Source of the DNA: an uncultured Clostridia bacterium
GTDB taxonomy: Bacteria; Bacillota; Clostridia; Oscillospirales; Acutalibacteraceae
Length of the DNA stretch: 13,712 nt
Assembly: GCA_944382025.1 (NCBI GenBank)
Contig: CALWMQ010000067.1
Coordinates: 1-13,712 of the forward strand
Direction of reading: 5' to 3'
Position numbers and translations under genes: made by a program. Of this stretch, positions 5,082-11,862 are shown in pieces; position 1 is the stretch's first letter; each line of letters begins with the position of its first letter. The notes beneath the pieces are model-generated. The model was not told the DNA's origin. It did not search any database and saw only the letters and a list, made by a program, of their open reading frames with translations.

Positions 5082-7493
5082 ATGCGTTATAACAGGGAGC
5101 TGCGGATCAGCACCGCGGGAAGCAGGAAGGCCACCCATTGGCCCAAGAGCACGATCCTCTGGTCAGAGTTTGCCCGAAGGCTGGAAACACCTGTGCGGGG
5201 GACGGAAAGCTACGAAGCGTATCTTGCCATGCCAAAGGCCAGACAGGCGGAATTGAAAGATGTTGGCGGTTATGTGGGCGGCACTTTCACAGGGGATCGG
5301 CGGAAAGCCGGCCGTGTGGAAGGGCGGGATCTGGTTACCCTGGATCTGGACAGTATTCCGGCAGGGCAGACGGAGGATATTCTGCGGCGGGTGGATGGAC
5401 TGGGCTGCGCGGCGGTGGTGTACAGTACCCGGAAGCACTGCGGGTATGCCCCCAGGCTGCGTGTCGTAATCCCCGGGGACCGGACAGCGGGGCCTGACGA
5501 GTATGAGCCTGTGGCCAGGAAGCTGGCGTCCCTGATCGGCATAGAGTTCTGTGACCCTACAACTTTTGAGCCTACCAGGCTGATGTACTGGCCAAGCTGC
5601 AGCGCGGACGGGGAGTTCGTTTGCCGGCTGTATGACAAGCCCTTCTGCAGCGTGGACGGTCTTTTAGCCATGTATGGTGACTGGACGGATATTTCCCAGT
5701 GGCCGCAGGTGCCTGGATCAGAGGCGGAGGAGCGCCGCCGGGTGGCCAGGCAGGAGGATCCCACGACAAAACGAGGGATGATCGGGGCATTCTGCAGGAC
5801 GTACTCTATTACCCAGGCCATGGACCGTTTTCTGCCCGGGCTTTATGAGGAGACAGTCACACCAGGGCGCTATACCTACACCGGGGGATCGACAGCGGGG
5901 GGCGCAGTCGTTTATGACGGAGACCTGTTTTTGTACAGCCATCACGCTACTGATCCATGCTCGGGGCAGCTGGTGAATGCCTTTGACTTGGTCCGGCTGC
6001 ACAAATACGGGGAGCTGGACGCGGAGGCGAAGGAAGGAACCCCCAATAACAAGCTGCCTTCCTTTATGGCCATGAGCCGGCTGGCGATGGATGACGCGGC
6101 AGTATCGGAGCTGATGGCTAAAGAAAAGATGGCTCAGGCCAGAAAAGCGTTCGGGGAGCCTGACGCGCCGACACAGGATGAGGACGATATGGCCTGGCTG
6201 TCCCGGCTGACCAGGGACGCCAGCAACCGGTTTGAGAAGACCATCAACAATGCCGTTCTGGTTCTGGAAAATGACCCGAACCTGAAGGGGAAGATTGCGA
6301 CGGATGAGTTCGCAAGCTGCGGCATGGCGATAGGGCGGCTCCCATGGGATGAACGGGAGGAGAGGCGCCGCTGGAAGGATGTGGATGACGCCGGCTTTTA
6401 TCGGTACCTGGAGACTTTTTATGGCATTACAGGGCGGGAGAAGCTGGACAACGCCCTGCTTTTGGTGAGCGCCAAAAACAGGGTCAATGACGTGAAGGAT
6501 TACCTGCAGGGGCTCTCCTGGGATGGTACAAAGCGGGTGGACACACTGCTTTTTGACTACCTGGGGGCGGAGGATAACGCGTATACCAGGGCAGTAATGC
6601 GCAAGTCCCTGTGCGCCGCCGTGGCAAGGGCCGTGGTGGGCGGAATAAAATTTGACAATATGCCTATTTTCGTAGGACCTCAGGGAATTGGGAAAAGCAC
6701 GTTTCTTTCTATCCTGGGGAAATCCTGGTTCTCAGACTCCCTGACGACCTTTGAGGGCAAGGAAGCCGCAGAACTGATCCAGGGCACATGGATCAATGAG
6801 ATCGGGGAACTGACAGCCTTCACCAGGCAGGAGACCCAGGTAATCAAACAGTTTTTAAGCAAGACAGATGATATTTACCGGGCGGCTTACGGGCGCCGGA
6901 CGGAGAAATATCCCCGGCGCTGCGTGTTTTTCGGGACAAGCAATGATACAGAATTTCTGAAGGATACCACGGGAAACCGCCGGTTCTGGCCGGTGGATGT
7001 GGGTATACACCCTGCCCTAAAATCAGTCTGGGGGCAGCTGCCAAGGGAGGTAGACCAGATCTGGGCGGAAGCCTATACCTACTGGCAGCTGGGGGAAAAG
7101 CTGTTCCTGCCGGCGGAGGTTGAACAGATGGCCCAGGCCGCGCAGATGGAGCATAGGGAGTCCTCCGGAAAAGAAGGGATTATTCTGGAGTTTTTGGAAC
7201 GGGGAATACCGGAGAACTGGAGCAGCATGAAATTAAATGACCGCAGGATGTACCTGAATGGAAACCTACGTTTGCCTGATGGCACAAAGCTGTCCCCCAG
7301 GGATGCGGTATGCGCCGTTGAAATCTGGACCGAGTGCTTCGGCGGGGATCCCAGGTATATGACCAGAAGGGACAGCGCGGAGATCAACGGGATCCTGACT
7401 GGAATCCCCGGGTGGGTTAAGACACGCACCCCTAGAAAATTTGGGGAGTACGGATCCCAAAGAGGGTTTGAGCGAACTACAAAACCATCTTAA
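5082..7493 (+). CDS. VapE/VirE-type primase-helicase, 803 aa
   Basis: It probably primes and unwinds DNA for phage replication. The N-terminal third resembles an archaeo-eukaryotic-type primase: VTLDLDS with D88 and D90, VVYSTRKH ending at H119, a basic PRLR element, and FEPTRLMYWP near 162-171. The C-terminal half is a virulence-associated E (D5-like, superfamily 3) ATPase. Walker A is GPQGIGKST (532-540), a Walker B-like strand is WINEIGEL (570-577), a sensor is VFFGTSND (615-622), and the arginine-bearing loop is TGNRRFWPV (630-638). The ATG at 5082 lies seven bases from the GGAGG at 5070-5074. GTG 5079 is possible but only four bases away. The name comes from Dichelobacter VapE; there is no sign of a virulence role. 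The last codons run into the CTACA repeat region. Confidence 0.9.
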   Translation: MRYNRELRISTAGSRKATHWPKSTILWSEFARRLETPVRGTESYEAYLAMPKARQAELKDVGGYVGGTFTGDRRKAGRVEGRDLVTLDLDSIPAGQTEDILRRVDGLGCAAVVYSTRKHCGYAPRLRVVIPGDRTAGPDEYEPVARKLASLIGIEFCDPTTFEPTRLMYWPSCSADGEFVCRLYDKPFCSVDGLLAMYGDWTDISQWPQVPGSEAEERRRVARQEDPTTKRGMIGAFCRTYSITQAMDRFLPGLYEETVTPGRYTYTGGSTAGGAVVYDGDLFLYSHHATDPCSGQLVNAFDLVRLHKYGELDAEAKEGTPNNKLPSFMAMSRLAMDDAAVSELMAKEKMAQARKAFGEPDAPTQDEDDMAWLSRLTRDASNRFEKTINNAVLVLENDPNLKGKIATDEFASCGMAIGRLPWDEREERRRWKDVDDAGFYRYLETFYGITGREKLDNALLLVSAKNRVNDVKDYLQGLSWDGTKRVDTLLFDYLGAEDNAYTRAVMRKSLCAAVARAVVGGIKFDNMPIFVGPQGIGKSTFLSILGKSWFSDSLTTFEGKEAAELIQGTWINEIGELTAFTRQETQVIKQFLSKTDDIYRAAYGRRTEKYPRRCVFFGTSNDTEFLKDTTGNRRFWPVDVGIHPALKSVWGQLPREVDQIWAEAYTYWQLGEKLFLPAEVEQMAQAAQMEHRESSGKEGIILEFLERGIPENWSSMKLNDRRMYLNGNLRLPDGTKLSPRDAVCAVEIWTECFGGDPRYMTRRDSAEINGILTGIPGWVKTRTPRKFGEYGSQRGFERTTKPS

Positions 7494-7619
7494 AAGAATG
7501 TAGTTGAATGTAGCTTGTAGTTTTTTGTGAAACTACATTTCTACATTGTACTACATCCAATGTAGCTTTAAAAAAGCCCATAAAATCAATAAAAAATCTA
7601 TATTAACTACAAAACTACA
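7476..7619. repeat. CTACA/TGTAG repeat cluster, candidate replication origin or operator
   Basis: About ten copies of CTACA or its complement TGTAG lie within 144 bases, most extended to ACTACA/TGTAGT. Plus-orientation copies begin near 7476, 7532, 7541, 7550, 7606 and 7614; complementary copies are near 7499, 7509, 7516 and 7561. Two perfect 8-base inverted repeats are built from them: TGTAGTTT 7516-7523 with AAACTACA 7530-7537, and CTACATTG 7541-7548 with CAATGTAG 7558-7565. The block is AT-rich, non-coding apart from the primase-helicase's last codons, and lies directly after that gene. This fits an iteron-type origin recognised by a phage initiator. A regulator-binding array is the alternative. 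Confidence 0.6.
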
Positions 7620-7731
7620 AACTTTCTATATGAATGAAAAAATAAATAAAAATATAATACCTAGTATTACCTAACGCGCCTAAAAAGTAACACATACACG
7701 TGCGCGCGGAAGGTAGGAGGCAAGAAAAAAA
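7494..7731. other. AT-rich intergenic region between primase-helicase and VRR-NUC gene
   Basis: This is the longest non-coding gap in the window. Its left half holds the CTACA repeats and two hairpins. Its middle (about 7585-7660) is almost pure A/T, as expected of an unwinding element, and includes a perfect TATAAT at 7653-7658 without a convincing -35. A small inverted repeat AATAC/GTATT lies at 7656-7668. Its right end turns abruptly GC-rich (CACGTG and GCGCGC near 7698-7708) before the TAGGAGG ribosome site at 7714-7720. No ORF worth calling is present on either strand. Confidence 0.7.
7653..7658 (+). promoter_or_regulatory. Possible -10 element upstream of the VRR-NUC gene
   Basis: A perfect TATAAT sits 73 bases before the VRR-NUC start. 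No good -35 hexamer is seen at 16-18 bases upstream, and the surrounding sequence is so AT-rich that a chance match is likely. If real, it would start a separate transcript for the nuclease and helicase genes. Confidence 0.25.
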
Positions 7732-8049
7732 ATGCGGGAACGGGACATCGAGAAAATCTTGAAGGACGAAATGAAAAAGCTGGGAGGGCAGGCGTACAAG
7801 TGGGTGAGCCCAGGCAATGCCGGGGTGCCTGACAGGATAGTGGTCTTCCCGGGAAGACCGCCGGTATTCGCGGAACTGAAGGCAGAGACCGGGAAACTGA
7901 CCCCGCTGCAGCAGGCGCAGATCAAACGCCTCAGGGAGCTGGGGCAGGATGTGGCGGTTATCCGGGGGATAGACGGGTTGAGCCAGTTTTTCCAGGACCG
8001 GGGCTTTGAGGAGACGAGCAAAGCCATTGACTGCCGTTATGAGTTGTGA
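7732..8049 (+). CDS. VRR-NUC domain nuclease, 105 aa
   Basis: This is a stand-alone VRR-NUC nuclease, a minimal PD-(D/E)XK enzyme related to the nuclease domain of FAN1 and common in phages, where it is thought to cut branched DNA. The protein is nearly all domain. E3/E7 lie in the first helix, GVPDRIVV has D34, FAELKAETGKLT has E48 and K50, and a conserved Gln follows at LTPLQ (Q60). Together these make the D-EXK-Q active site. The length of about 100 residues is usual for the phage form. The start at ATG 7732 follows TAGGAGG at 7714-7720. It sits 10 bases ahead of the SNF2 helicase, and this pair recurs in Firmicutes phages, suggesting they act together on replication or recombination intermediates. 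Confidence 0.92.
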   Translation: MRERDIEKILKDEMKKLGGQAYKWVSPGNAGVPDRIVVFPGRPPVFAELKAETGKLTPLQQAQIKRLRELGQDVAVIRGIDGLSQFFQDRGFEETSKAIDCRYEL

Positions 8050-8059
8050 GGTGGATGGA

Positions 8060-9442
8060 ATGAAATTTGAGCCACATGCATACCAGAGGCACTGCATTGA
8101 GCAGATTATCAAGATTAAAAAACTGGGGCTGTTCCTGGATATGGGGCTTGGCAAGACCGTTACTACCCTGACAGCCGTGCGAGAACTGAAGTATGACCGG
8201 TTTGAGGTCCGCCGGGTGCTGGTGATCGTGCCCAAGAAGGTGGCGGAAGGAACCTGGAGCAGGGAGAAGGATAAGTGGGACCACACCAGGATCTTAAGAG
8301 TTTCCCAGGTCCTTGGCAGCCAGGCCAAGCGGATCCGGGCGTTGAACACGCCGGCGGATGTGTATATCATCAACCGGGAGAATGTGTGCTGGCTGGTGGA
8401 CTACTACCGGAATGACTGGCCCTTCGACATGGTGGTGGTGGATGAGTCCAGCAGCTTCAAGAGCCACAGCGCAAAGAGGTTCAAGGCGCTGGCCAGTGTA
8501 TCCGCGAAGATCGACCGGATGGTGGAACTGACCGGTACCCCATCACCTAACGGGCTGGACGATTTGTGGGCTCAGATTTTCCTGCTGGATGGGGGCGAAC
8601 GGCTGGGGCGGCGGTACACCCACTTCAGGGAACGGTATTTTGATCCGGGAAGAAGAGGGGCGGACGGCATGGTGTACGACTACAAGGCCAAGCCCGGGAG
8701 CGGGGAGAGCATCCTGGGGAGGATCTCAGACATCTGCATCTCCATGAAGGCGGAAGATTACCTGCAGCTGCCGGATTTAACAGTCCATGAGATCCCGGTG
8801 GTACTGGATCCGAAGGCAGAGAGGGCTTATCGGGAATTGGAACGGAAGATGGTTCTGGAGCTGCCGAGGGACGAAGAGATCAGCGTGACCAATGCGGCGG
8901 CCCTGTCAAACAAGCTGCTGCAGCTGGCCAACGGGGCGCTTTACGATGATGACAAGGGGGTGCATGAGATCCACGGGTGCAAGCTTGAGGCATTCCTGGA
9001 ACTGATTGAAAGCCTTCAGGGAAAGCCGGCGCTGGTGTTTTACAGTTTTCGTCATGACCGTGACCGGATCATGGACGCCTTGGCCAAAAGCAGGATGCGC
9101 GTCCGGGAACTGAAAGGCCCACAGGATGAGGATGACTGGAACGCCGGGAGGATTGACGTCCTACTGGCCCATCCGGCCAGCGCCGCCTATGGCCTAAACC
9201 TCCAGCAGGGAGGAAACCATGTGATCTGGTTTGGGCTTACCTGGAATTATGAGCTGTATACCCAGGCAAACAAAAGGCTTCACCGGCAGGGGCAGACCCA
9301 GAAGGTCATTATCCATCACCTGGTCTGTACAGGTACCAGAGATGAGGATGTGATGGCAGCTCTGCAGCACAAAGAGGACGCCCAGAATTGGGTCATGGAG
9401 AGCCTGAAAGCAAGAATACGGGCAGTAAAGGAGGGCACATGA
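8060..9442 (+). CDS. SNF2-family DEAD/DEAH-box helicase, 460 aa
   Basis: It is an ATP-driven DNA translocase of superfamily 2. The motifs appear in order: a Q-like HAYQRHCIEQ near 6-15, motif I DMGLGKT (27-33, K32), motif II VVDESS (D128, E129), motif III LTGTPS (157-162), motif IV ALVFYSF (324-330), motif V ASAAYGLNLQQG (373-384) and motif VI QANKRLHRQGQ (402-412, R405 and R409). Motif II is DESS rather than DEAH, as in phage SNF2-like proteins. The length is short for SNF2 proteins, with no extra DNA-binding domains. ATG 8060 is preferred because GAGGTGG lies about eight bases upstream; an in-frame ATG at 8039 has no such site. Its stop overlaps the next start as ATGA. Confidence 0.92.
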   Translation: MKFEPHAYQRHCIEQIIKIKKLGLFLDMGLGKTVTTLTAVRELKYDRFEVRRVLVIVPKKVAEGTWSREKDKWDHTRILRVSQVLGSQAKRIRALNTPADVYIINRENVCWLVDYYRNDWPFDMVVVDESSSFKSHSAKRFKALASVSAKIDRMVELTGTPSPNGLDDLWAQIFLLDGGERLGRRYTHFRERYFDPGRRGADGMVYDYKAKPGSGESILGRISDICISMKAEDYLQLPDLTVHEIPVVLDPKAERAYRELERKMVLELPRDEEISVTNAAALSNKLLQLANGALYDDDKGVHEIHGCKLEAFLELIESLQGKPALVFYSFRHDRDRIMDALAKSRMRVRELKGPQDEDDWNAGRIDVLLAHPASAAYGLNLQQGGNHVIWFGLTWNYELYTQANKRLHRQGQTQKVIIHHLVCTGTRDEDVMAALQHKEDAQNWVMESLKARIRAVKEGT

Positions 9443-9669
9443 AAAGGAGCATAGACGTTAAAGCGAGAATGAAAGCGGCGGGAGAGTGCGTTTCGGCCGC
9501 CACAAAACACCGGGAGTCAGTGTACAAAGTAAAATGCCAGGGATGCGGCAAGGAAATCCGGTCAGACGAAGAACTTGGTGAGGTTGATTATGTGAAAACC
9601 AAGCGAGGCACGGAGCTGTTCTTCCACAGGGCGTGTGCGGGGAATGTTTGGAGCCACGGGATTGTATGA
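9439..9669 (+). CDS. Small zinc-ribbon-like phage protein, 76 aa
   Basis: The function is unknown. The start at ATG 9439 overlaps the helicase stop as ATGA and follows AAAGGAGG at 9427-9434, so the two genes are translated together. C33 and C36 (CQGCGK) with H63 and C66 (FFHRAC) form a CX2C...HX2C set likely to bind one zinc. The N-terminal 30 residues are basic and helical (MKRSIDVKARMKAAGE). A small zinc protein with a basic arm could bind nucleic acid or act as a partner of the SNF2 helicase, but nothing in the sequence proves this. Confidence 0.7.
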   Translation: MKRSIDVKARMKAAGECVSAATKHRESVYKVKCQGCGKEIRSDEELGEVDYVKTKRGTELFFHRACAGNVWSHGIV

Positions 9670-9890
9670 TAAGCGGTAACGAGAGAAATGAGAGTGGGCA
9701 ACGATTGAGTAAAGAGTCAACAAAGCTGAAAAATGAGCTGGACAAGCTCTCCGGCCTTATCATAGGCAAAAACGCCCTGCAGTCTCCGCTGAGTTTTTGG
9801 GAGCGGTACGATGCATGGCGGGATGCAGCGAAGGGGCTGGAGAAAGCGATACGGGAAATGGGGGATAAACAAAAATGCATGAAAGATTAA
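9666..9890 (+). CDS. Small helical phage protein of unknown function, 74 aa
   Basis: I do not recognise it. ATG 9666 is chosen because it overlaps the preceding stop as ATGA, the common spacing in this operon; an earlier in-frame ATG at 9633 lies well inside the preceding zinc-ribbon gene. No strong ribosome site precedes it, so translation probably depends on coupling. The protein is charged and predominantly helical, with a run KLKNELDKLSGL at about 20-31 and an FWERYDAWRDAAKGLEKAI segment in the second half. It has no cysteine pairs or membrane segment. Its end overlaps the next gene by 16 bases. Confidence 0.6.
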   Translation: MISGNERNESGQRLSKESTKLKNELDKLSGLIIGKNALQSPLSFWERYDAWRDAAKGLEKAIREMGDKQKCMKD

Positions 9891-10204
9891 CGGCCGAAAG
9901 ATTTGGGGAGATCATGGATGATTTTCTCAAGAAGAATGAAATTAATATGCTGATCACTCTTCCAGAAGGAACTTTAGAACCGAGGATCTCGGATAACACA
10001 GGGATGGGTCCTGTGGTACAGTTTTATATATTGCTGGCTGCAATACCAACGGTTTTTAAGGCGATGTTCGAACTGATGGGACTGGATGAAAATGAAAAGG
10101 AGAGTCTGATCGACGGAATGCTGGAACTTGTCAAGAACGAGATGGTGAAACCAGGAAGTGAGATGGAAAAAAATTTGGAGGGAATGGAAGATGAACGGGA
10201 TTGA
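9875..10204 (+). CDS. Conserved phage protein of unknown function, 109 aa
   Basis: The function is unknown, although the opening pattern LTAERFGEIMDDFLKKNEIN followed by a LITLPEGTLEPRI segment looks like a family seen in Firmicutes phages; this is from memory and unsearched. Residues 46-70 (starting PVVQFYILLAAIPTVFKAMF) are strongly hydrophobic and could be a buried helix or a single membrane segment. The C-terminal part is acidic and helical. ATG 9875 has a weak GGGGG about ten bases upstream and overlaps the preceding gene by 16 bases. The local base composition is clearly more AT-rich than the replication genes from here on. Confidence 0.7.
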   Translation: MHERLTAERFGEIMDDFLKKNEINMLITLPEGTLEPRISDNTGMGPVVQFYILLAAIPTVFKAMFELMGLDENEKESLIDGMLELVKNEMVKPGSEMEKNLEGMEDERD

Positions 10205-10433
10205 GCTGAAGCCGTGTCCTTGCTGCGGCACTGAACCATATACACATTTTACAGTATTAAAAAATGACGAACTGCATGGATTTGTGTCCTGCAATAACCC
10301 AAAATGCGCTTTGAAAATGAGCTTTGCCATCAAACCGTCAAGTATTCTGTTAAATTTTAATGATGTTATTAACGGACTTCATGATATTGCAGATAGATGG
10401 AATAGGAGGGCGAACAGAATGAGCAGTATTTAA
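10191..10433 (+). CDS. Lar-like zinc-ribbon protein, 80 aa
   Basis: The protein begins IELKPCPCCGTEP and contains VSCNNPKC (C34, C39), then ends with ADRWNRRAN. This is the layout of the Lar/restriction-alleviation-like family of short phage zinc ribbons: a PCPxCG knuckle (C9, C12), a second cysteine pair and a terminal W-N-x-R motif. Lar of Rac prophage modulates type I restriction, but most members are uncharacterised, so an anti-restriction role is only a possibility. ATG 10191 follows GGAGGG at 10177-10182 and overlaps the preceding gene's end by 14 bases. An extra cysteine, C11, sits inside the first knuckle. Confidence 0.72.
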   Translation: MNGIELKPCPCCGTEPYTHFTVLKNDELHGFVSCNNPKCALKMSFAIKPSSILLNFNDVINGLHDIADRWNRRANRMSSI

Positions 10434-10452
10434 GCAGCCAGGGAGGAGAGAC

Positions 10453-10722
10453 ATGAGCAAGAAAGGACATAAAGGGCCGCACGTAACAAAAAAGACGGAT
10501 AACCCAGCAATGCCGGAGTTCAAGAAGCTGGATCTGAAGCCAGGGGATCATGTGATCCTGCGGGTGAGGCAGGTAAAGGGAATCAGTGACGTGCCAGGGG
10601 CATTGATCGAAAAGGAGTACATATTTGTCAAAAAGTACCCGCACCATTACTTTTTTAAGGACTTGAGCGGTTTTCGGGAAAGTTTTACTGCTCAGGAGCT
10701 GAGGGAGATTATAAAGCAATGA
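10453..10722 (+). CDS. Small basic phage protein of unknown function, 89 aa
   Basis: No domain is recognised. A very good GGAGGAGAG site at 10441-10449 precedes ATG 10453. The first 20 residues are basic and disordered-looking (MSKKGHKGPHVTKKTDNP). Residues 26-70 then look like a small beta barrel: LKPGDHVILRVRQVKG resembles a KOW/SH3-type turn, followed by EKEYIFVKKYPHHYFFKD. The last 15 residues form a helix (FTAQELREIIKQ). A basic tail with a small barrel would suit nucleic-acid or protein binding, but this is inference from sequence character only. Confidence 0.7.
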   Translation: MSKKGHKGPHVTKKTDNPAMPEFKKLDLKPGDHVILRVRQVKGISDVPGALIEKEYIFVKKYPHHYFFKDLSGFRESFTAQELREIIKQ

Positions 10723-10739
10723 GAGGAGAGTGTTAGCGC

Positions 10740-11045
10740 GTGAGAACTAGGTATAAAAGCTACAGCGATTACGGAATACCTATGGATTTACAGAAAAAGC
10801 TGATCGTTAAATGCAGAAATTTAGAACAGCAAGATAGGTTTCATTTATTTCAATCCGCAATCAGCGCAGCGCCTGGTCTGGAAATTCCGATTTACGAAAG
10901 CCTGACAACTGGATCGGGCTATAGAACCATGCTAAACATAGGGAAACAGATACCGGCAAAAGAGGATGATTTTTACGCCTACCGGCGGAAAACTTTAGCA
11001 ACGTTCTATGATAGGCTGCGACTGTTTGGACGCTGGAAAGACTAA
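10740..11045 (+). CDS. Conserved phage protein upstream of the packaging genes, 101 aa
   Basis: It starts at GTG 10740, with GGAGAG about nine bases upstream; the ATG at 10782 lacks a site. It is helical and basic (MRTRYKSYSDYGIPMDLQKKL, then VKCRNLEQQDRF), ending DFYAYRRKTLATFYDRLRLFGRW. The RYKxYG...KxDFYxYRRKxLxxF..L pattern recalls small proteins found shortly before terminase genes in many Firmicutes phages. Some of those are suspected late-transcription regulators; I did not and cannot search this. It is the last gene before a 76-base gap holding a possible promoter, which fits a regulatory place but does not prove a role. Confidence 0.7.
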   Translation: MRTRYKSYSDYGIPMDLQKKLIVKCRNLEQQDRFHLFQSAISAAPGLEIPIYESLTTGSGYRTMLNIGKQIPAKEDDFYAYRRKTLATFYDRLRLFGRWKD

Positions 11046-11067
11046 AAATGTGGGGAGAAGTAACACG

Positions 11068-11108
11068 CGCCCCGTATGGTAAAATTAGTATAGGAACTGT
11101 GCGGGGCG
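11068..11108 (+). promoter_or_regulatory. Inverted repeat enclosing an extended -10, candidate promoter/operator
   Basis: CGCCCCGTA at 11068-11076 pairs with TGCGGGGCG at 11100-11108, nine pairs with one G-U, around a 23-base AT-rich loop. Inside the loop TGGTAAAAT (11077-11085) matches an extended -10 (TGnTATAAT) with one mismatch. No good -35 is present, as is common for extended -10 promoters. It sits in the only gap between the preceding gene and the run leading to the terminase. It could be a regulated late promoter with a flanking operator, or an mRNA hairpin. No T run follows, so it is not a terminator. Confidence 0.45.
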
Positions 11109-11121
11109 GGAAAGGAAGAAT

Positions 11122-11364
11122 ATGCGAGTAATTGAAGCACTTCGTTATATATCCGCTGAATGGGTTATATTTTGCGATTTAGACCAGAAAGACCATTCAA
11201 AAGTATTCTCAAAGCGCATGAAGAAGAAAAATATTCCTTGGGAGAAATTACAGAGGATTGAATGGAAATGGGTAAGTAGTGTAAATTTTGATTCAAGGGA
11301 CGGAACACTGATAATACGGTATTCTGCAAAAAGACCGATATATGAGAGAGGATATGAGAAATGA
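11122..11364 (+). CDS. Small AT-rich phage gene of unknown function, 80 aa
   Basis: I do not recognise it. The start at ATG 11122 follows AAAGGAAG at 11111-11118. The protein contains aromatic-rich, beta-like segments (VIEALRYISAEWVIFCDLDQ, then KLQRIEWKWVSSVNF and TLIIRYSAKRPIYE) separated by a basic stretch KRMKKKN near 32-37. It has a single cysteine and no zinc motif. Its base composition is distinctly more AT-rich than the replication genes, which suggests a different origin or recent acquisition. It is the first gene after the candidate promoter at 11.1 kb and ends in an ATGA overlap with the next gene. Confidence 0.65.
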   Translation: MRVIEALRYISAEWVIFCDLDQKDHSKVFSKRMKKKNIPWEKLQRIEWKWVSSVNFDSRDGTLIIRYSAKRPIYERGYEK

Positions 11365-11609
11365 AAATTACGATAGAAATTCCAGATGAGGAAATTAAAG
11401 ATGCCGTGCTGAATGTGGTGGCACAGCAGTATTATAAAGACTATTCTCCTGACAGGCGTAATGTTGACAGAGTGGTTTCTGAATGTGTTCGGAAAGTGAT
11501 TTATGAGGACAAAGAACGGATTACAGACCGGATTGTGTCGCAGGCGAGCAGGCATTTAAGGAATGTAGCGGCAAAGAAGTTTGTCGAACAGTTAAATGAT
11601 GAACCTTAA
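11361..11609 (+). CDS. Small phage protein of unknown function, 82 aa
   Basis: The ATG at 11361 overlaps the preceding stop as ATGA, with a GAGAGG about ten bases upstream. The protein starts with an amphipathic beta strand and acidic turn (MKITIEIPDEEIKDAVLN). The rest is helical and charged, with SPDRRNVDRVVSECVRKVIYED in the middle and an RIVSQASRHLRNVAAKKFVE helix at the end. There is no zinc motif or membrane segment. The pattern suggests a small structural or DNA-associated protein of a family seen near phage packaging genes, but no function can be assigned. Confidence 0.65.
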   Translation: MKITIEIPDEEIKDAVLNVVAQQYYKDYSPDRRNVDRVVSECVRKVIYEDKERITDRIVSQASRHLRNVAAKKFVEQLNDEP

Positions 11610-11862
11610 CGCTACCATGAAAAAGCTCCAGCGCGCTATCCTTACCACCGGCCTAGTAATCAAAATCGGAACCAGCCAATTCTACAGCCCGGAGCAGGAG
11701 CGCATGATAACCATGTGGATATTGTCAACGCCTACACTGCAAAACGGGCGGAACGGCTGGAGAATGAGGGGCTATGAGATATTACGGAGCGCGTCGGCGG
11801 TGGAAGCGGTGAAGTGTCTGGCGGAGATATGGGAGCAGACGAAAGGATGGAAGAATGAATAA
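11596..11862 (+). CDS. Conserved phage protein of unknown function, 88 aa
   Basis: It overlaps the preceding gene by 14 bases; two adjacent ATG codons (11596 and 11599) are possible starts and neither has a strong ribosome site, so coupling is likely. The protein reads MKKLQRAILTTGLVIKIGTSQFYS at residues 8-31, then ERMITMWILSTPTLQ, a basic GRNGWRMRGYEILRSAS and a C-terminal helix AVEAVKCLAEIWEQTKGW. This pattern recurs in small proteins found before terminase genes in clostridial phages, by memory and unsearched. No catalytic or metal-binding motif is visible. Confidence 0.68.
   Translation: MMNLNATMKKLQRAILTTGLVIKIGTSQFYSPEQERMITMWILSTPTLQNGRNGWRMRGYEILRSASAVEAVKCLAEIWEQTKGWKNE

Noticed and set aside
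4197..5138. Long minus-strand open frame (313 codons) opposite the polymerase gene
   Set aside because: It lies entirely opposite the intact catalytic region of the polymerase, has no ribosome site or family-like sequence, and is rich in His/Pro/Arg as expected from reading GC-rich coding DNA backwards.
5082..7493. VapE name read as a virulence factor
   Set aside because: The motifs are those of a replication primase-helicase in a phage cassette; the name is historical.
7565..7590. GCTTT-AAA-AAAGC stem as a terminator after the primase-helicase
   Set aside because: The stem is only five mostly A-T pairs and has no T run after it on the plus strand.
7675..7708. CGCGC and GCGCG arms with an internal CACGTG as an operator
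   Set aside because: The arms are only five bases of simple GC alternation with a long loop; too weak to claim.
7615..8373. Minus-strand open frame (252 codons) covering the VRR-NUC gene and the helicase start
   Set aside because: It crosses two well-supported plus-strand genes and the AT-rich gap, lacks a convincing start site, and shows no recognisable domain.
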